Part shown: piece after piece, positions 52,973-61,675 of the stretch
Numbering within the stretch: position 1 is the stretch's first letter
Layout of the letters: each line of letters begins with the position of its first letter
Origin: JANQHS01 sp965227315
GTDB lineage: Bacteria; Bacteroidota; Bacteroidia; Cytophagales; CCMP332
NCBI GenBank assembly: GCA_965227315.1
Contig: OZ245737.1
Coordinates: forward strand, 558,001-622,000
Direction of reading: 5' to 3'
DNA: 64,000 bases
Program-made: the position numbers and the translations under genes
Notes under the pieces: generated by a model
Database searches by the model: none
The model's input: only the letters and a program-made list of their open reading frames with translations
What the model was told of the DNA's origin: nothing

Positions 52973-54025
52973 CTATGCTGCAAGATCGGATAATATTTTT
53001 TCGATCCTCTTTTTCTGATTTTCGTCTTCTACCAGGCTGAGCGCCTTTTTATAATTTTTCACCGCACTGTTCTTGTCGCCGTTTTTGGCGTAAGCCTCTC
53101 CCAGGCTATCCCATACATTCCAGGATTTGGGATGCTTTTTCACGTTATACTGAAATAGCTCAATTGCCATGTCCACATCATTCTCGCCCATCATCACATA
53201 GCCAAAATTATTCACCTCGTTCTCAGTACCCATTGGCAATGCTTCATCCATTGCTTTTTTGGCATCGCTTTCCTTTCCCGTTTTTTTCAGGATCAAATAC
53301 TTGGTGCTCATATTTGCAAAGGATTTGTTTCGCCTGATAGACTCGTCTACCCATTCAGTGGCTTTGTCATAATAGATGCCCTGTCTGGCACAATACATGG
53401 CTGCATTGTTGTAGCCATCCCAAAGAAACCCAGGAATGCCTGTGAGGTATTGGTTTTCGATATAATCCATCATCAGCGCTTCGGTATTCGCCTCTATTGG
53501 AAATGAAGCTTTGACGTTTGCCCATTTTACGACAATATCACAAGAGTGATCGGTGATCCTATCGAAGTCATAACAAAGCCACTCCTGGGTGTCGGACAGT
53601 TTGGATTGAATACCGGTCACCCGGGTAACATCCTTGCTTTCATCATAGAAAAAACTTCCCCATGAATCGTGTTGAGCGTTAAGGATCATGGTCCAGTCTC
53701 CATTTTCTACCGGGATGATATGAAGGCCATAAGTTCCTGCCGGCACTTCCTTTCCTCCGACCTTTACCGGATGCGAAAAGGAAATTGTGGTATTCTCATT
53801 GGCCCCTGCTCTCCATACCTGATCAAAAGGAACAATATTTCCAAAGACTTCCCTGTCTTTGACTCCGGGCCTCGAGTAGCTGATCTCCACATCCACCAAA
53901 CCGACTTTCTGATAAGACTTTGAAGCCTGACTGGATCTTGGCGTTTGCAGAGGTGGGGCTTGTGAGAAAGCAGTCCCCAACGTAAAAAGAAGAAAAAGGA
54001 TAATTAAGTAATTTGCTTTATTCAT
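52973..54025 (-). CDS. DUF2911 and TPR-like secreted protein
   Basis: A 350-residue exported protein. Signal peptide MNKANYLIILFLLFTLGTAFS. Residues ~40-175 form the DUF2911 domain (KVGLVDVEISYSRPGVKDREVF, FDQVWRAGANENTTISF, VKVGGKEVPAGTYGLHIIP, each in part), a family of unknown function common in Bacteroidota. The C-terminal ~150 residues include TPR-like repeats (AIELFQYNVKKHPKSWNVWD, LGEAYAKNGDKNSAVKNYKKAL). ATG at 54025 gives the signal peptide. It stands alone. Role unknown. Confidence 0.88.
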   Translation of the reverse strand: MNKANYLIILFLLFTLGTAFSQAPPLQTPRSSQASKSYQKVGLVDVEISYSRPGVKDREVFGNIVPFDQVWRAGANENTTISFSHPVKVGGKEVPAGTYGLHIIPVENGDWTMILNAQHDSWGSFFYDESKDVTRVTGIQSKLSDTQEWLCYDFDRITDHSCDIVVKWANVKASFPIEANTEALMMDYIENQYLTGIPGFLWDGYNNAAMYCARQGIYYDKATEWVDESIRRNKSFANMSTKYLILKKTGKESDAKKAMDEALPMGTENEVNNFGYVMMGENDVDMAIELFQYNVKKHPKSWNVWDSLGEAYAKNGDKNSAVKNYKKALSLVEDENQKKRIEKILSDLAA

Positions 54026-54143
54026 GGTCTGTTTTTTTGTATTGGTGCACAATTTTTATGCAATAATATTCAAGTGTTTGGTTTTCAATTCATTAATCCA
54101 AAATGGTCATTTGTATAAGTTCATATTTGAACGCTTCTAAACT

Positions 54144-55112
54144 ATGTTGAACAGCGATTTTTCTGAAAATTTCGAAGAATTCAAGCCCCCACAGTGGATG
54201 TTCTCCAAACATCTGGAAACCATAATTCCATCAACGATGAGAAAGAGTCCCGCAGTAGAACTTGAGCGTGAGAGGTTGGAATTGGACGATGGTGATTTCC
54301 TTGATCTGGACTGGAAAAGAGTGAGGGGAAAAAGTCTCGCCATTCTCAGTCATGGCCTGGAGGGAAGCTCAAGAAGACCATATACGCTTGGAATGATCGA
54401 AACATTGGCGGAGGCCGGTATAGATTCCCTGGCATGGAATTGCAGATCATGTTCAGAGGAAATGAATCGCCTGCCCAGATTATACCATCATGCCGACTGG
54501 GAGGACATCGATTCGGTGATCATGCATGCGAGCAACTTCGGGTATGAGGAAATCAATCTTATCGGTTTCTCCATGGGCGGAAATCTTTCACTGCATTGGC
54601 TGTATGAATATCCTGAGAAAGCGCAGAGCCTGATCAACAAGGCTGTGATCTTTAGCGCGCCTCTGGACTTAAAAAGCTCGGCATTGCATCTGATGAAAAG
54701 CAGCAATATCCTTTATCGCAACAGATTCATGGGCAAGCTGAAGGAAAAGATCAGGGATAAGGCGATGCAATATCCCGATGTGTATGACACAAGCCCCCTT
54801 TCAAAAATAAGGTCGTTCTATGAGTTTGACGACACTTATACCGCGCCTATACATGGATTTACCGGAGCCGATGATTTTTATCATCAGGGATCCACTTACT
54901 ATAAATTGCCACGGATCAACACCGACACCCTACTGGTGCAGGCACGCAATGATCCCTTTTTTCCAATAAGCTGCTATCCGGGCGAGAAGGAGATCAACAA
55001 CAAAAAGATCATCTCCCATTATCCCAAATATGGTGGTCATGTGGGCTTTACAATTCAACATAACAAGAGGTATTACTCGGAAGAACTTGCTTTGAAGTTT
55101 ATAAGATCATAA
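54144..55112 (+). CDS. YheT-like alpha/beta hydrolase
   Basis: A 322-residue alpha/beta-hydrolase of the YheT (COG0429) type. Nucleophile motif GFSMGGNLSLHW, a lid-like SHGLEGSSRRPY near the start, a charge-relay Asp in ARNDPFFP and the His in YGGHVGFTI. YheT-like enzymes act as esterases or lipases in the cytoplasm. The start lies 118 bases from the divergent DUF2911 gene. Its last 14 bases overlap the PorE-like gene tail to tail. Confidence 0.9.
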   Translation: MLNSDFSENFEEFKPPQWMFSKHLETIIPSTMRKSPAVELERERLELDDGDFLDLDWKRVRGKSLAILSHGLEGSSRRPYTLGMIETLAEAGIDSLAWNCRSCSEEMNRLPRLYHHADWEDIDSVIMHASNFGYEEINLIGFSMGGNLSLHWLYEYPEKAQSLINKAVIFSAPLDLKSSALHLMKSSNILYRNRFMGKLKEKIRDKAMQYPDVYDTSPLSKIRSFYEFDDTYTAPIHGFTGADDFYHQGSTYYKLPRINTDTLLVQARNDPFFPISCYPGEKEINNKKIISHYPKYGGHVGFTIQHNKRYYSEELALKFIRS

Positions 55113-57003
55113 ACTCAATTCTACGATTGGTCTGCCTGTTTTCATCGCTGTCATTGGGAACAATTGGCTTGGATTCTCCATAGCCCTTGAAATCCACGTT
55201 TTCAATATTCACCCCATGGTCAACAAGGTATTTTCTCACAGCCAGAGTTCGGTTCCTGGAAAGTTCAATATTGTCCTCTTCACTGCCTACATTATCCGTA
55301 TGTCCGCCAATCTCTATTTTAACCTCAGGATTATCTCTCAAAAAAGTGACCAGCTCTTCAAGCTCCGGGGCTGACTCAGGCCGAAGATCAGCGCTTCCGA
55401 AGTCAAAGAAGATATTCCTGAGTTCGGTTGTAGCGCCCTTTACAATGGGGTCCAGGGGGATATCCAAAACAAGGTGGCCATCCGGTCCGGCGTCCTTCAG
55501 GTCAAAATTCATACTCCGGTACAAGTAGCCTTTCTTGCTTACGAAAAGCCCATAGTCAGCGCCCTTGGTTAAAATGATCAGGTACTGCCCATTTACGGAA
55601 TCAGAATTGAGAAATTGGATTGCCGTATCCTTTTCCAGATCCATCAAACTGATCTGTGCTGCAAGAGGTTTGTTGGTTTGGCTGTCATAAACCCGCCCCT
55701 TTAAGGCATGACTTTCTTTTTTGACCCTGAGTTTATCAGGCAATCTTACTTCATAGAGAAAGCTTCTCTCCTGCCCTTCCTTTTTGGTGGTCCTGGAATA
55801 GTAAGCCCTATCTCCTTCCGATGTTACAAAAATACCAACCTCGTCTTTCCAGGTATTGAGGGGGTAACCCAGGTTTTCCGGTTTGGACCAACCATCCGAG
55901 GTTCTGTTGCTTACGTACAGATCAAGCCCACCCATGCCTTTTCGCCCTCCTGAGGAATAAAAAAGCGTTTGGTTATTGGAATGCAAAAAGGGCGAAAACT
56001 CTTCTCCGGGTGTATTTATGGGCCTGCCAAGATTTTTTGCCCTTGCCCATTTTCCATTCTTTTCTTTCACGCTGTACCAGATATCCATTTTCCCGATTCC
56101 CCCGGGTCGATCTGAGGAAAACAATAGCAGTCTGCCATCGGCTGAAAGACTCGGTTGTGATTCCCAATGCCTGGAGTTGATCATCTTACCGAGATTCCGC
56201 GGGCGGCTCCACTCGTTTCCATTCCTGTATGATATCAGCAGATCACATCTACCCAACAAACCCGGTGCATTGCAAGAGGTGAATACCAGGGTCCTGCCAT
56301 CGGCTGAGATCGCACAGGTACCTTCGTTGAATTCGACGGTATTGATGTTGTCTGAGATATTCTGAGGTGGCGACCATTCGCCGTCGACGTTCCTGCTCAC
56401 GAGAATCTCTTCTGTACTTCTTGCACTCCTGGCAGTGAAAAAAATGAACTCACCATCGCCGGTAAGTACGGGGAAATATTGGAACTGAAAGTTGTTCAGT
56501 GGGTTAGGTAGTTTTCGAGGCTTGATTGAATCAGGGTGATCGATCTGCTCAATTCCAAAATCACAATCTCTGATAAAACCCTCGGCCATTTCAATTCCAA
56601 CGTAATTCCCGGGGTCGGCACGAATATATCTTTGAAACGACTCTTTGGCCTTGACATAATCACCCTCGTCCATGTACATCCTTCCCAACACGATAAAGGT
56701 ATCCGCATATTTGGGAGTCATTGGAAGCAGTTGCACAGCCTTTTCATAATGGTATTTGGCAAGTTCAACCTCTCCAATGGCCATCAGTGTTCGGGCCTTA
56801 AGGTAATGGGCTTCTCCAAAATAAGGGTCCTTCTTCAGAGCCTTATCAAATGACTCAAGTGCCGCAGGATAATTTCTTACAGCCGCTTGTTTTTGACCTT
56901 CAGTATAATAATCTGCAGCTTTTTTGGAGTCCGTACTCAGGCCCTGAACTTGCGCCTTATGGATCAAGGGAATCAACAGCAAGCCGATCAAAACCCACCT
57001 CAT
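55099..57003 (-). CDS. PorE-like TPR/PD40/OmpA protein of the type IX system
   Basis: A 634-residue exported protein with the full PorE order of domains. Signal peptide MRWVLIGLLLIPLIH; TPR repeats at ~25-145 (ADYYTEGQKQAAVRNYPAAL, AKYHYEKAVQLLP, AKESFQRYIRADPGNY); PD40 beta-propeller at ~180-400 (GEFIFFTARSARSTEEI, GRLLLFSSDRPGGIGKMDIW, SNNQTLFYSSGGRKGMGGLD); a carboxypeptidase-like regulatory fold at ~430-510 (ALKGRVYDSQTNKPLAAQIS); OmpA domain at ~530-634 (EIGGHTDNVGSEEDN). PorE binds peptidoglycan and PorP. This copy has no lipobox, unlike the P. gingivalis protein. It overlaps queE by one base, so it shares the folD-queE transcript. Confidence 0.86.
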   Translation of the reverse strand: MRWVLIGLLLIPLIHKAQVQGLSTDSKKAADYYTEGQKQAAVRNYPAALESFDKALKKDPYFGEAHYLKARTLMAIGEVELAKYHYEKAVQLLPMTPKYADTFIVLGRMYMDEGDYVKAKESFQRYIRADPGNYVGIEMAEGFIRDCDFGIEQIDHPDSIKPRKLPNPLNNFQFQYFPVLTGDGEFIFFTARSARSTEEILVSRNVDGEWSPPQNISDNINTVEFNEGTCAISADGRTLVFTSCNAPGLLGRCDLLISYRNGNEWSRPRNLGKMINSRHWESQPSLSADGRLLLFSSDRPGGIGKMDIWYSVKEKNGKWARAKNLGRPINTPGEEFSPFLHSNNQTLFYSSGGRKGMGGLDLYVSNRTSDGWSKPENLGYPLNTWKDEVGIFVTSEGDRAYYSRTTKKEGQERSFLYEVRLPDKLRVKKESHALKGRVYDSQTNKPLAAQISLMDLEKDTAIQFLNSDSVNGQYLIILTKGADYGLFVSKKGYLYRSMNFDLKDAGPDGHLVLDIPLDPIVKGATTELRNIFFDFGSADLRPESAPELEELVTFLRDNPEVKIEIGGHTDNVGSEEDNIELSRNRTLAVRKYLVDHGVNIENVDFKGYGESKPIVPNDSDENRQTNRRIEFMIL

Positions 57004-57623
57004 TAGCGCACCCCCAGATATTTATGTGTCTGAAGAGAAATCTGCCATTCCGGATTTTGATTGCAAAATTCGATGATCAACGGAGTCACCTTCTCTCTTT
57101 TTGACCATTCAGGTTGCAGGTATAGTTTGCACTCCTTTTTCAGGTAGGGAAGAAAGGATTGAGCCCATTTTATATCCGAGGGATGAAACACAACTACCTT
57201 GAGTTCATCGGCCAGAGCAAGGTTTTGGGGCTGCGCCTGTTTAAACTTCTTGGGAGAAACGCAAACCCAATCCCAGTCACCTGTCAACTCATATGCCCCA
57301 CTGGTTTCAATGTGCAAGATCCCACCATGATTTCTAATAGAGAAGGTCAAATTCTCAAGGTCATACATCGCAGGTTCGCCACCCGTAACAACCGTTATAC
57401 CCTTCTGAAAATCAAATAGACCGGATATCTCTGCAATGCTCATTTTTGGATGCTCAGCTGCCTCCCAGGATTCTTTTACATCGCACCAGTGACAGCCGAC
57501 ATCACATCCTCCCAGGCGAATAAAATTCGCAGATCTGCCCGCATGAAAACCCTCTCCCTGAATGGAGACAAAGAATTCCATTATGGGTATTGTTTGAGTT
57601 GTAAGAGGCTGTTCCTTGATCAC
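57003..57623 (-). CDS. queE: 7-carboxy-7-deazaguanine synthase
   Basis: A 206-residue radical SAM enzyme that makes CDG for queuosine and related bases. The cluster-binding cysteines are in GCDVGCHWCDVKESW (CxxxCxxC), preceded by FVSIQGEGFHAGRSANFIRLG and followed by VVTGGEPAMYDL. The length matches the short Bacteroidota form. GTG at 57623 is the first start after an in-frame stop and gives the common MEFFVSIQGEGF N-terminus with a short extension. It sits with folD upstream and overlaps the PorE-like gene by one base. Its partner queA is in this window at 61.7 kb. Confidence 0.95.
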   Translation of the reverse strand: MIKEQPLTTQTIPIMEFFVSIQGEGFHAGRSANFIRLGGCDVGCHWCDVKESWEAAEHPKMSIAEISGLFDFQKGITVVTGGEPAMYDLENLTFSIRNHGGILHIETSGAYELTGDWDWVCVSPKKFKQAQPQNLALADELKVVVFHPSDIKWAQSFLPYLKKECKLYLQPEWSKREKVTPLIIEFCNQNPEWQISLQTHKYLGVR

Positions 57624-57668
57624 AACTCAAAAATAGTCAAAGTACCTTGCAGAAGACTAAAGCCGGCC

Positions 57669-58550
57669 TCAGGGATAGAAATCCCGGTTATAGGCGTGCA
57701 TGGTATTAAGGAGAAGGGCCGCAATCGTCATAGGCCCAACACCTCCGGGTACCGGGGTGATATATGAAGCTTTGGCTGAGGCTCCCTCAAACTCAATATC
57801 TCCGACCAGTCTAAAACCGGATTTCTTCGTCTCATCGGGAACCCTCGTAATACCCACGTCAACGACCACAGCACCTTCCTTGACCATATCTCCGGAGATA
57901 TAATTTGGAGATCCCACAGCTCCCACAAGAATATCAGCTTGCAAGGTCATTTCTTTCAGGTTCTTGGTACGGGTATGGCATAGGGTAACCGTGGCATTTC
58001 CGGGGTATTTTTTGCGACTCATCAAAACACTTAACGGCGTACCTACAATATCGCTTCTTCCCACTATTACACAATTTTTTCCTTCCGTATCAATATTGTA
58101 ATGCTTCATTAATTCCAGAATACCCAATGGTGTTGCTGCAACAAAGGTCGGCTGACCTTTCATCAATTTCCCCACATTGATCAGGTGAAAGCCATCTACA
58201 TCTTTCGAAGGTTTTATTGCATTGGTAATCGCCTCAACATCTATATGATCGGGCAAAGGAAGTTGAACAATAAAACCATCTATCTCATCATCCTGATTGA
58301 GTTCTTCAATTCTTTTGATCAATTCTTCCTGAGATGTTTCAGCAGGTAGAATAACCTCGGTCGAGTTAAATCCGACTCTCTCACAGGCCTTTACCTTAGC
58401 ACCCACATAGGTCTTACTGGCTCCGTCGTCTCCTACCAGGACCGCAGCCAGGTGAGGCGCACGCTTTCCTTCTGAAACAATCTTCTCAACCTGATCTTTT
58501 AAACCTTCCTGGATATCTAATGATGTTTGCTTTCCGTTCAATAATTCCAT
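57669..58550 (-). CDS. folD: Methylenetetrahydrofolate dehydrogenase/cyclohydrolase
   Basis: A 293-residue FolD, bifunctional in one-carbon metabolism. Motifs: HLAAVLVGDDGASKTYVGAK near the start (Lys 56-like region), DGFIVQLPLP, CVIVGRSDIVGTPLSVLM (NADP site) and ASYITPVPGGVGPMTIAALL. The length matches (288 in E. coli). ATG at 58550 (MELLNGKQ) is used; the upstream extension is not conserved. It is the first gene of a unit with queE and the PorE-like gene. It starts 106 bases from the divergent AT-hook gene. Confidence 0.97.
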   Translation of the reverse strand: MELLNGKQTSLDIQEGLKDQVEKIVSEGKRAPHLAAVLVGDDGASKTYVGAKVKACERVGFNSTEVILPAETSQEELIKRIEELNQDDEIDGFIVQLPLPDHIDVEAITNAIKPSKDVDGFHLINVGKLMKGQPTFVAATPLGILELMKHYNIDTEGKNCVIVGRSDIVGTPLSVLMSRKKYPGNATVTLCHTRTKNLKEMTLQADILVGAVGSPNYISGDMVKEGAVVVDVGITRVPDETKKSGFRLVGDIEFEGASAKASYITPVPGGVGPMTIAALLLNTMHAYNRDFYP

Positions 58551-58655
58551 GACTATGCTATTCCTATTTAAGTGCCTGAGACAGCGCAATATAGAAAATG
58601 CTTATTGCATGATAAAATGTTTTATTTTGGCGCTCAAATAAATTCTATAGCTATT

Positions 58656-59165
58656 ATGGCATCAATAAATGATTCGATCTCTGCTGCAATTCAACACCTT
58701 GAGCACCAGGAAAAAAACCTGAAAGCCCAGTTGGATAAAATTGCAAAAGCAAAAGCATTATTAATAGGTGAAAGCGTTACTGACAGTCCATCCAAACCCG
58801 CAAAAAGAAGAGGTAGAAAACCTGGCCCGAAAAAAGGAGCAACAAAGTCGGCCGGAAGACCTACTAAAAAATCCGTAGGAAGGCCCGCAAAAAAATCCCC
58901 TGGAAGACCACCGGCTTCGGCAAGCAAGCCCAAGGCACGCGCCGGTCGAAAAAAGGGAAGAGTGACTTATCTTGACAAGATCAAGGATCTACTGAAGTCA
59001 GCCAACCAGCCAATGTCTCCAAACGAGATCATTGATCAGCTTTTTGCCAATGACCCAAGCAAGGATCTCAAAGCATTCGGTAAAAACATCTACCCGGTTT
59101 TTTCAAGGTCTTACAAAAACAAAGCCCTTGTTAAGAAAAACGGAAAGATCCAGGTACCGAAATAG
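58656..59165 (+). CDS. AT-hook DNA-binding protein with HARE-like winged helix
   Basis: A 169-residue basic protein. N-terminal coiled coil (AAIQHLEHQEKNLKAQLDKI), then a basic, Pro/Gly/Arg/Lys-rich stretch at ~50-98 with four AT-hook-type cores (GRKPGP, AGRPTKK, VGRPAKK, PGRPPA), then a winged-helix-like domain at ~100-169 (VTYLDKIKDLLKSANQPM, NEIIDQLFANDP, KNIYPVFSRSYKNKALVKK) that resembles HARE-HTH. This would be a minor-groove-binding, nucleoid-associated factor. ATG at 58656 is chosen because TATTTTGG at 58623 may be its promoter box. A terminator follows. The family name is inferred from motifs only. Confidence 0.8.
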   Translation: MASINDSISAAIQHLEHQEKNLKAQLDKIAKAKALLIGESVTDSPSKPAKRRGRKPGPKKGATKSAGRPTKKSVGRPAKKSPGRPPASASKPKARAGRKKGRVTYLDKIKDLLKSANQPMSPNEIIDQLFANDPSKDLKAFGKNIYPVFSRSYKNKALVKKNGKIQVPK

Positions 59166-59183
59166 ACTGGTCTAAATTTTGTT

Positions 59184-59208
59184 AAAAGCCCGAAAGGGCT
59201 TTTTTTTT
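59184..59208 (+). terminator. Rho-independent terminator
   Basis: AAAGCCC and GGGCTTT flank a GAAA tetraloop, followed by a run of T. It ends the AT-hook gene; the M48 gene starts 28 bases later. Confidence 0.9.
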
Positions 59209-59235
59209 GCCACTCTTTTTTCAAAACACAAAAGT

Positions 59236-60681
59236 ATGCAAAAGGCATTTTTTTATTTCTGTTTCCTGTTGATCAGCATCCAGAGTCTAGCTCAGAACCA
59301 ATATCCTCAACAGGGAGTTGAGCAGGATATCAAACTTGGAAAGCAGGGAGACGCTCAGGTGCGCGAACAGATGGGTATCTACCATCATGAAGTAACCCAA
59401 AAATACATCGAACAAATAGGCAATAGGATCGCCGCCCAAATCGATCAGGATCTGCCATTCGAGTTTTCCTTTCAACTGGTCAACATGATCGAGCCCAATG
59501 CCTTTTCCATTCCGGCCGGATATGTATACGTTTCGCGTGGTATTTTGCCATTGCTCAACAGCGAAGATCAGATCGCCACGATCATCGGGCATGAGATCGC
59601 CCATGTATTGAGAAGACATTCCGCCAGGCAGATGCAAAAGAGTATACTACCAACAGTCCTGACCATTCCGGGATTGCTTGTAGGCGGGCTGATCAGTCCG
59701 GAACTCGGAAACATCATCAATGCCCCGATCAATGCCGCTGGCACCATATACCTATCGAGTTATAGTCGAGGGCAGGAAAACGAGGCGGATGAGATCGGTG
59801 TGCTTCTGGCCGCCAAAGCGGGATATAAACCTACCGAGCTTGGTGTCGCCCTGGATCAAATTGAAAAATTTGTAAAACTCTATACCGGCGAGGATTCCAA
59901 GTTTTCGATTTTTGATGACCATCCCTATACCCCGGACAGGGTAAGGAACATCGAAGACCTATCGCAGAAGATCACTCCGAAACCAATTGATCCAATAGCA
60001 AAGAACACTTCCGAGTATAATCACTTCCTCTATGGTCTCCACCTGGGAGATGATCCGGAACAAGGCGTGTTCTACGGCCAAAGATTTATTCAACCCGGTA
60101 TGAATTTCCAGATCACATTCCCCAATAAATGGAAAACCGTCAACACTCCTACAGCTGTAGGTGCTTCGACCAAAAAAGGTGATGCAGCTGTGATCCTGGG
60201 AGCCCCGGATGTGGCCGGGAAACATGTGACCTATGGAAAGAAATTCCTGGAAAAAGCCCAGTCAGCAGGAATTCAGGTTCTTTCTTCAGGAGAAACCAAA
60301 TTCAAGTCACTTCCAGCCTTTGAGTTGAAATTCATAACGGGGAGCAATAAAAACCCCACCAAAGGTCATATGATCTGGTTCAGCTACCAGGATCTAACCA
60401 TTCAGTTAGCGGGGATGTGGCAGGGAGCGAACAAAGACTCGGTAGATGCCTGCATCAACAGCTTTGATGGCATTTCAAATGATGAGCTCAAAAAAATAAA
60501 GGTACCCACACTTTCACTTGAAAAAGCAAAGGCTGGCGAAAGTCTGGACGACTTCAGCAAAAGGACCGGCAACATCTGGAAAAATGATTTTCTGGATGTG
60601 ATCAACGACCTTCAGGGCCAAACCACCTTGAATGAAGGTCAGGAGTTAAAGGTTGCCATTTATACTCCGGTCGTTTATTAA
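59236..60681 (+). CDS. M48-family metalloprotease
   Basis: A 481-residue exported zinc protease. Signal peptide MQKAFFYFCFLLISIQSLA. The HExxH motif is HEIAHVLRRH (~122-131) and the third ligand Glu is in GQENEADEIGVLLA. The rest of the catalytic domain includes NAFSIPAGYVYVSRGIL, typical of BepA/YfgC-like proteins that handle outer-membrane protein quality. The C-terminal ~200 residues form a domain (FYGQRFIQPGMNFQITFPN, SLDDFSKRTGNIWKNDF) ending in a LysM-like segment. It stands alone after a terminator; the next gene is convergent (5-base gap). Confidence 0.93.
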   Translation: MQKAFFYFCFLLISIQSLAQNQYPQQGVEQDIKLGKQGDAQVREQMGIYHHEVTQKYIEQIGNRIAAQIDQDLPFEFSFQLVNMIEPNAFSIPAGYVYVSRGILPLLNSEDQIATIIGHEIAHVLRRHSARQMQKSILPTVLTIPGLLVGGLISPELGNIINAPINAAGTIYLSSYSRGQENEADEIGVLLAAKAGYKPTELGVALDQIEKFVKLYTGEDSKFSIFDDHPYTPDRVRNIEDLSQKITPKPIDPIAKNTSEYNHFLYGLHLGDDPEQGVFYGQRFIQPGMNFQITFPNKWKTVNTPTAVGASTKKGDAAVILGAPDVAGKHVTYGKKFLEKAQSAGIQVLSSGETKFKSLPAFELKFITGSNKNPTKGHMIWFSYQDLTIQLAGMWQGANKDSVDACINSFDGISNDELKKIKVPTLSLEKAKAGESLDDFSKRTGNIWKNDFLDVINDLQGQTTLNEGQELKVAIYTPVVY

Positions 60682-60686
60682 GAAGA

Positions 60687-61607
60687 TCATCTGATCACGA
60701 TGTCGGATTCACCGATGAGGTAACCCTCACAATACAATTCGACATCATGCTTGCCAAGCTTCCACTCGCTGCCCTTGGTATAGTAGAAACTCACGGTAGG
60801 CCTCTTGTTATCAAACAGGAAGTCCTGCTTGAGCGTATAGAATACCTCCTTGCCATCAAGAATAAAAGTGCCTCCGCCGGCCGCCAGGTCATACAGGGTA
60901 CCTCCTCCTGGCTCCACCACGCGCAAAAACACCTCCTTGGTTTCGATCTCCGCCACCTGGTTTTCGGCGATCACAAATCCTACTTTAAGCTTGTCGATCT
61001 TCTTTTTTCTCAACGCACCTCTTTTGGCATTGACATCCTTGCCCTTTTTATCGACGGCTGAAATAACAATATTCTCGGCTTTCAGGATCGAAGCGATCTC
61101 TACCTGGGCTTCAAGGTCCCCCTTCTCCTTGTCAAGAGAGCTAATGGTCTTTTTCAGCTCCTGTTTTTCCTCTTTTAAGCCCATATTTTCAGAGAGCAGC
61201 AGCTCATTCTGGGCCATCAGATCCTCGATCTCCTTATCTTTTTTGACCAGTAGCTCTTTGTATCCGGCTACGATCTCATCCATTTCACGCTTCTTGGATC
61301 TCCAATAGCGGACCTCCTTATCCTTTAGCTCCTGGAGTTCGGCCAATGCCAATACCAGGCTATCCCTTTCTCCGCCGAGAGAGTCTATGGCCATCAGGCG
61401 AGCTTCCAATTCACCTTCAAGAGAATCCAAAGTATTCATGGCACGAGCAATTTCCTCGTCTTTGAATTCTATCTGTTCCTTGTGTTCCTTCTTCTCAGAA
61501 AATCTGATATACAGTTGAACCGCATTGATCAGAATGAGGATCACAATGGCGGAAATTACCGTAATTCGCCGTCCCCGATTAGAGGGTTTCTTGATTTCTT
61601 CAGCCAT
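60687..61607 (-). CDS. Coiled-coil inner-membrane protein with C-terminal beta domain
   Basis: A 306-residue protein. Cytoplasmic basic N-terminus (KKPSNRGRR), one helix at ~15-34 (VISAIVILILINAVQLYI), a long coiled coil to ~185 (KEHKEQIEFKDEEIARA, LEGELEARLMAIDSL, EKGDLEAQVEIASILKAE) and a C-terminal domain of ~120 residues rich in beta strands (KIDKLKVGFVIAENQVAE, FLRVVEPGGGTLYDL, VSFYYTKGSEWKLGKHDVELY). This resembles conserved Bacteroidota proteins often called SMC-like, but no ATPase is present. It could bridge the inner membrane to an envelope partner. Function unknown. Confidence 0.75.
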   Translation of the reverse strand: MAEEIKKPSNRGRRITVISAIVILILINAVQLYIRFSEKKEHKEQIEFKDEEIARAMNTLDSLEGELEARLMAIDSLGGERDSLVLALAELQELKDKEVRYWRSKKREMDEIVAGYKELLVKKDKEIEDLMAQNELLLSENMGLKEEKQELKKTISSLDKEKGDLEAQVEIASILKAENIVISAVDKKGKDVNAKRGALRKKKIDKLKVGFVIAENQVAEIETKEVFLRVVEPGGGTLYDLAAGGGTFILDGKEVFYTLKQDFLFDNKRPTVSFYYTKGSEWKLGKHDVELYCEGYLIGESDIVIR

Positions 61608-61675
61608 CAGCTATTGTGTTGAATTAAAACTTGCCAAAAACAAATCCAATTTTAGGAAATATCAGCAGCAAATCC

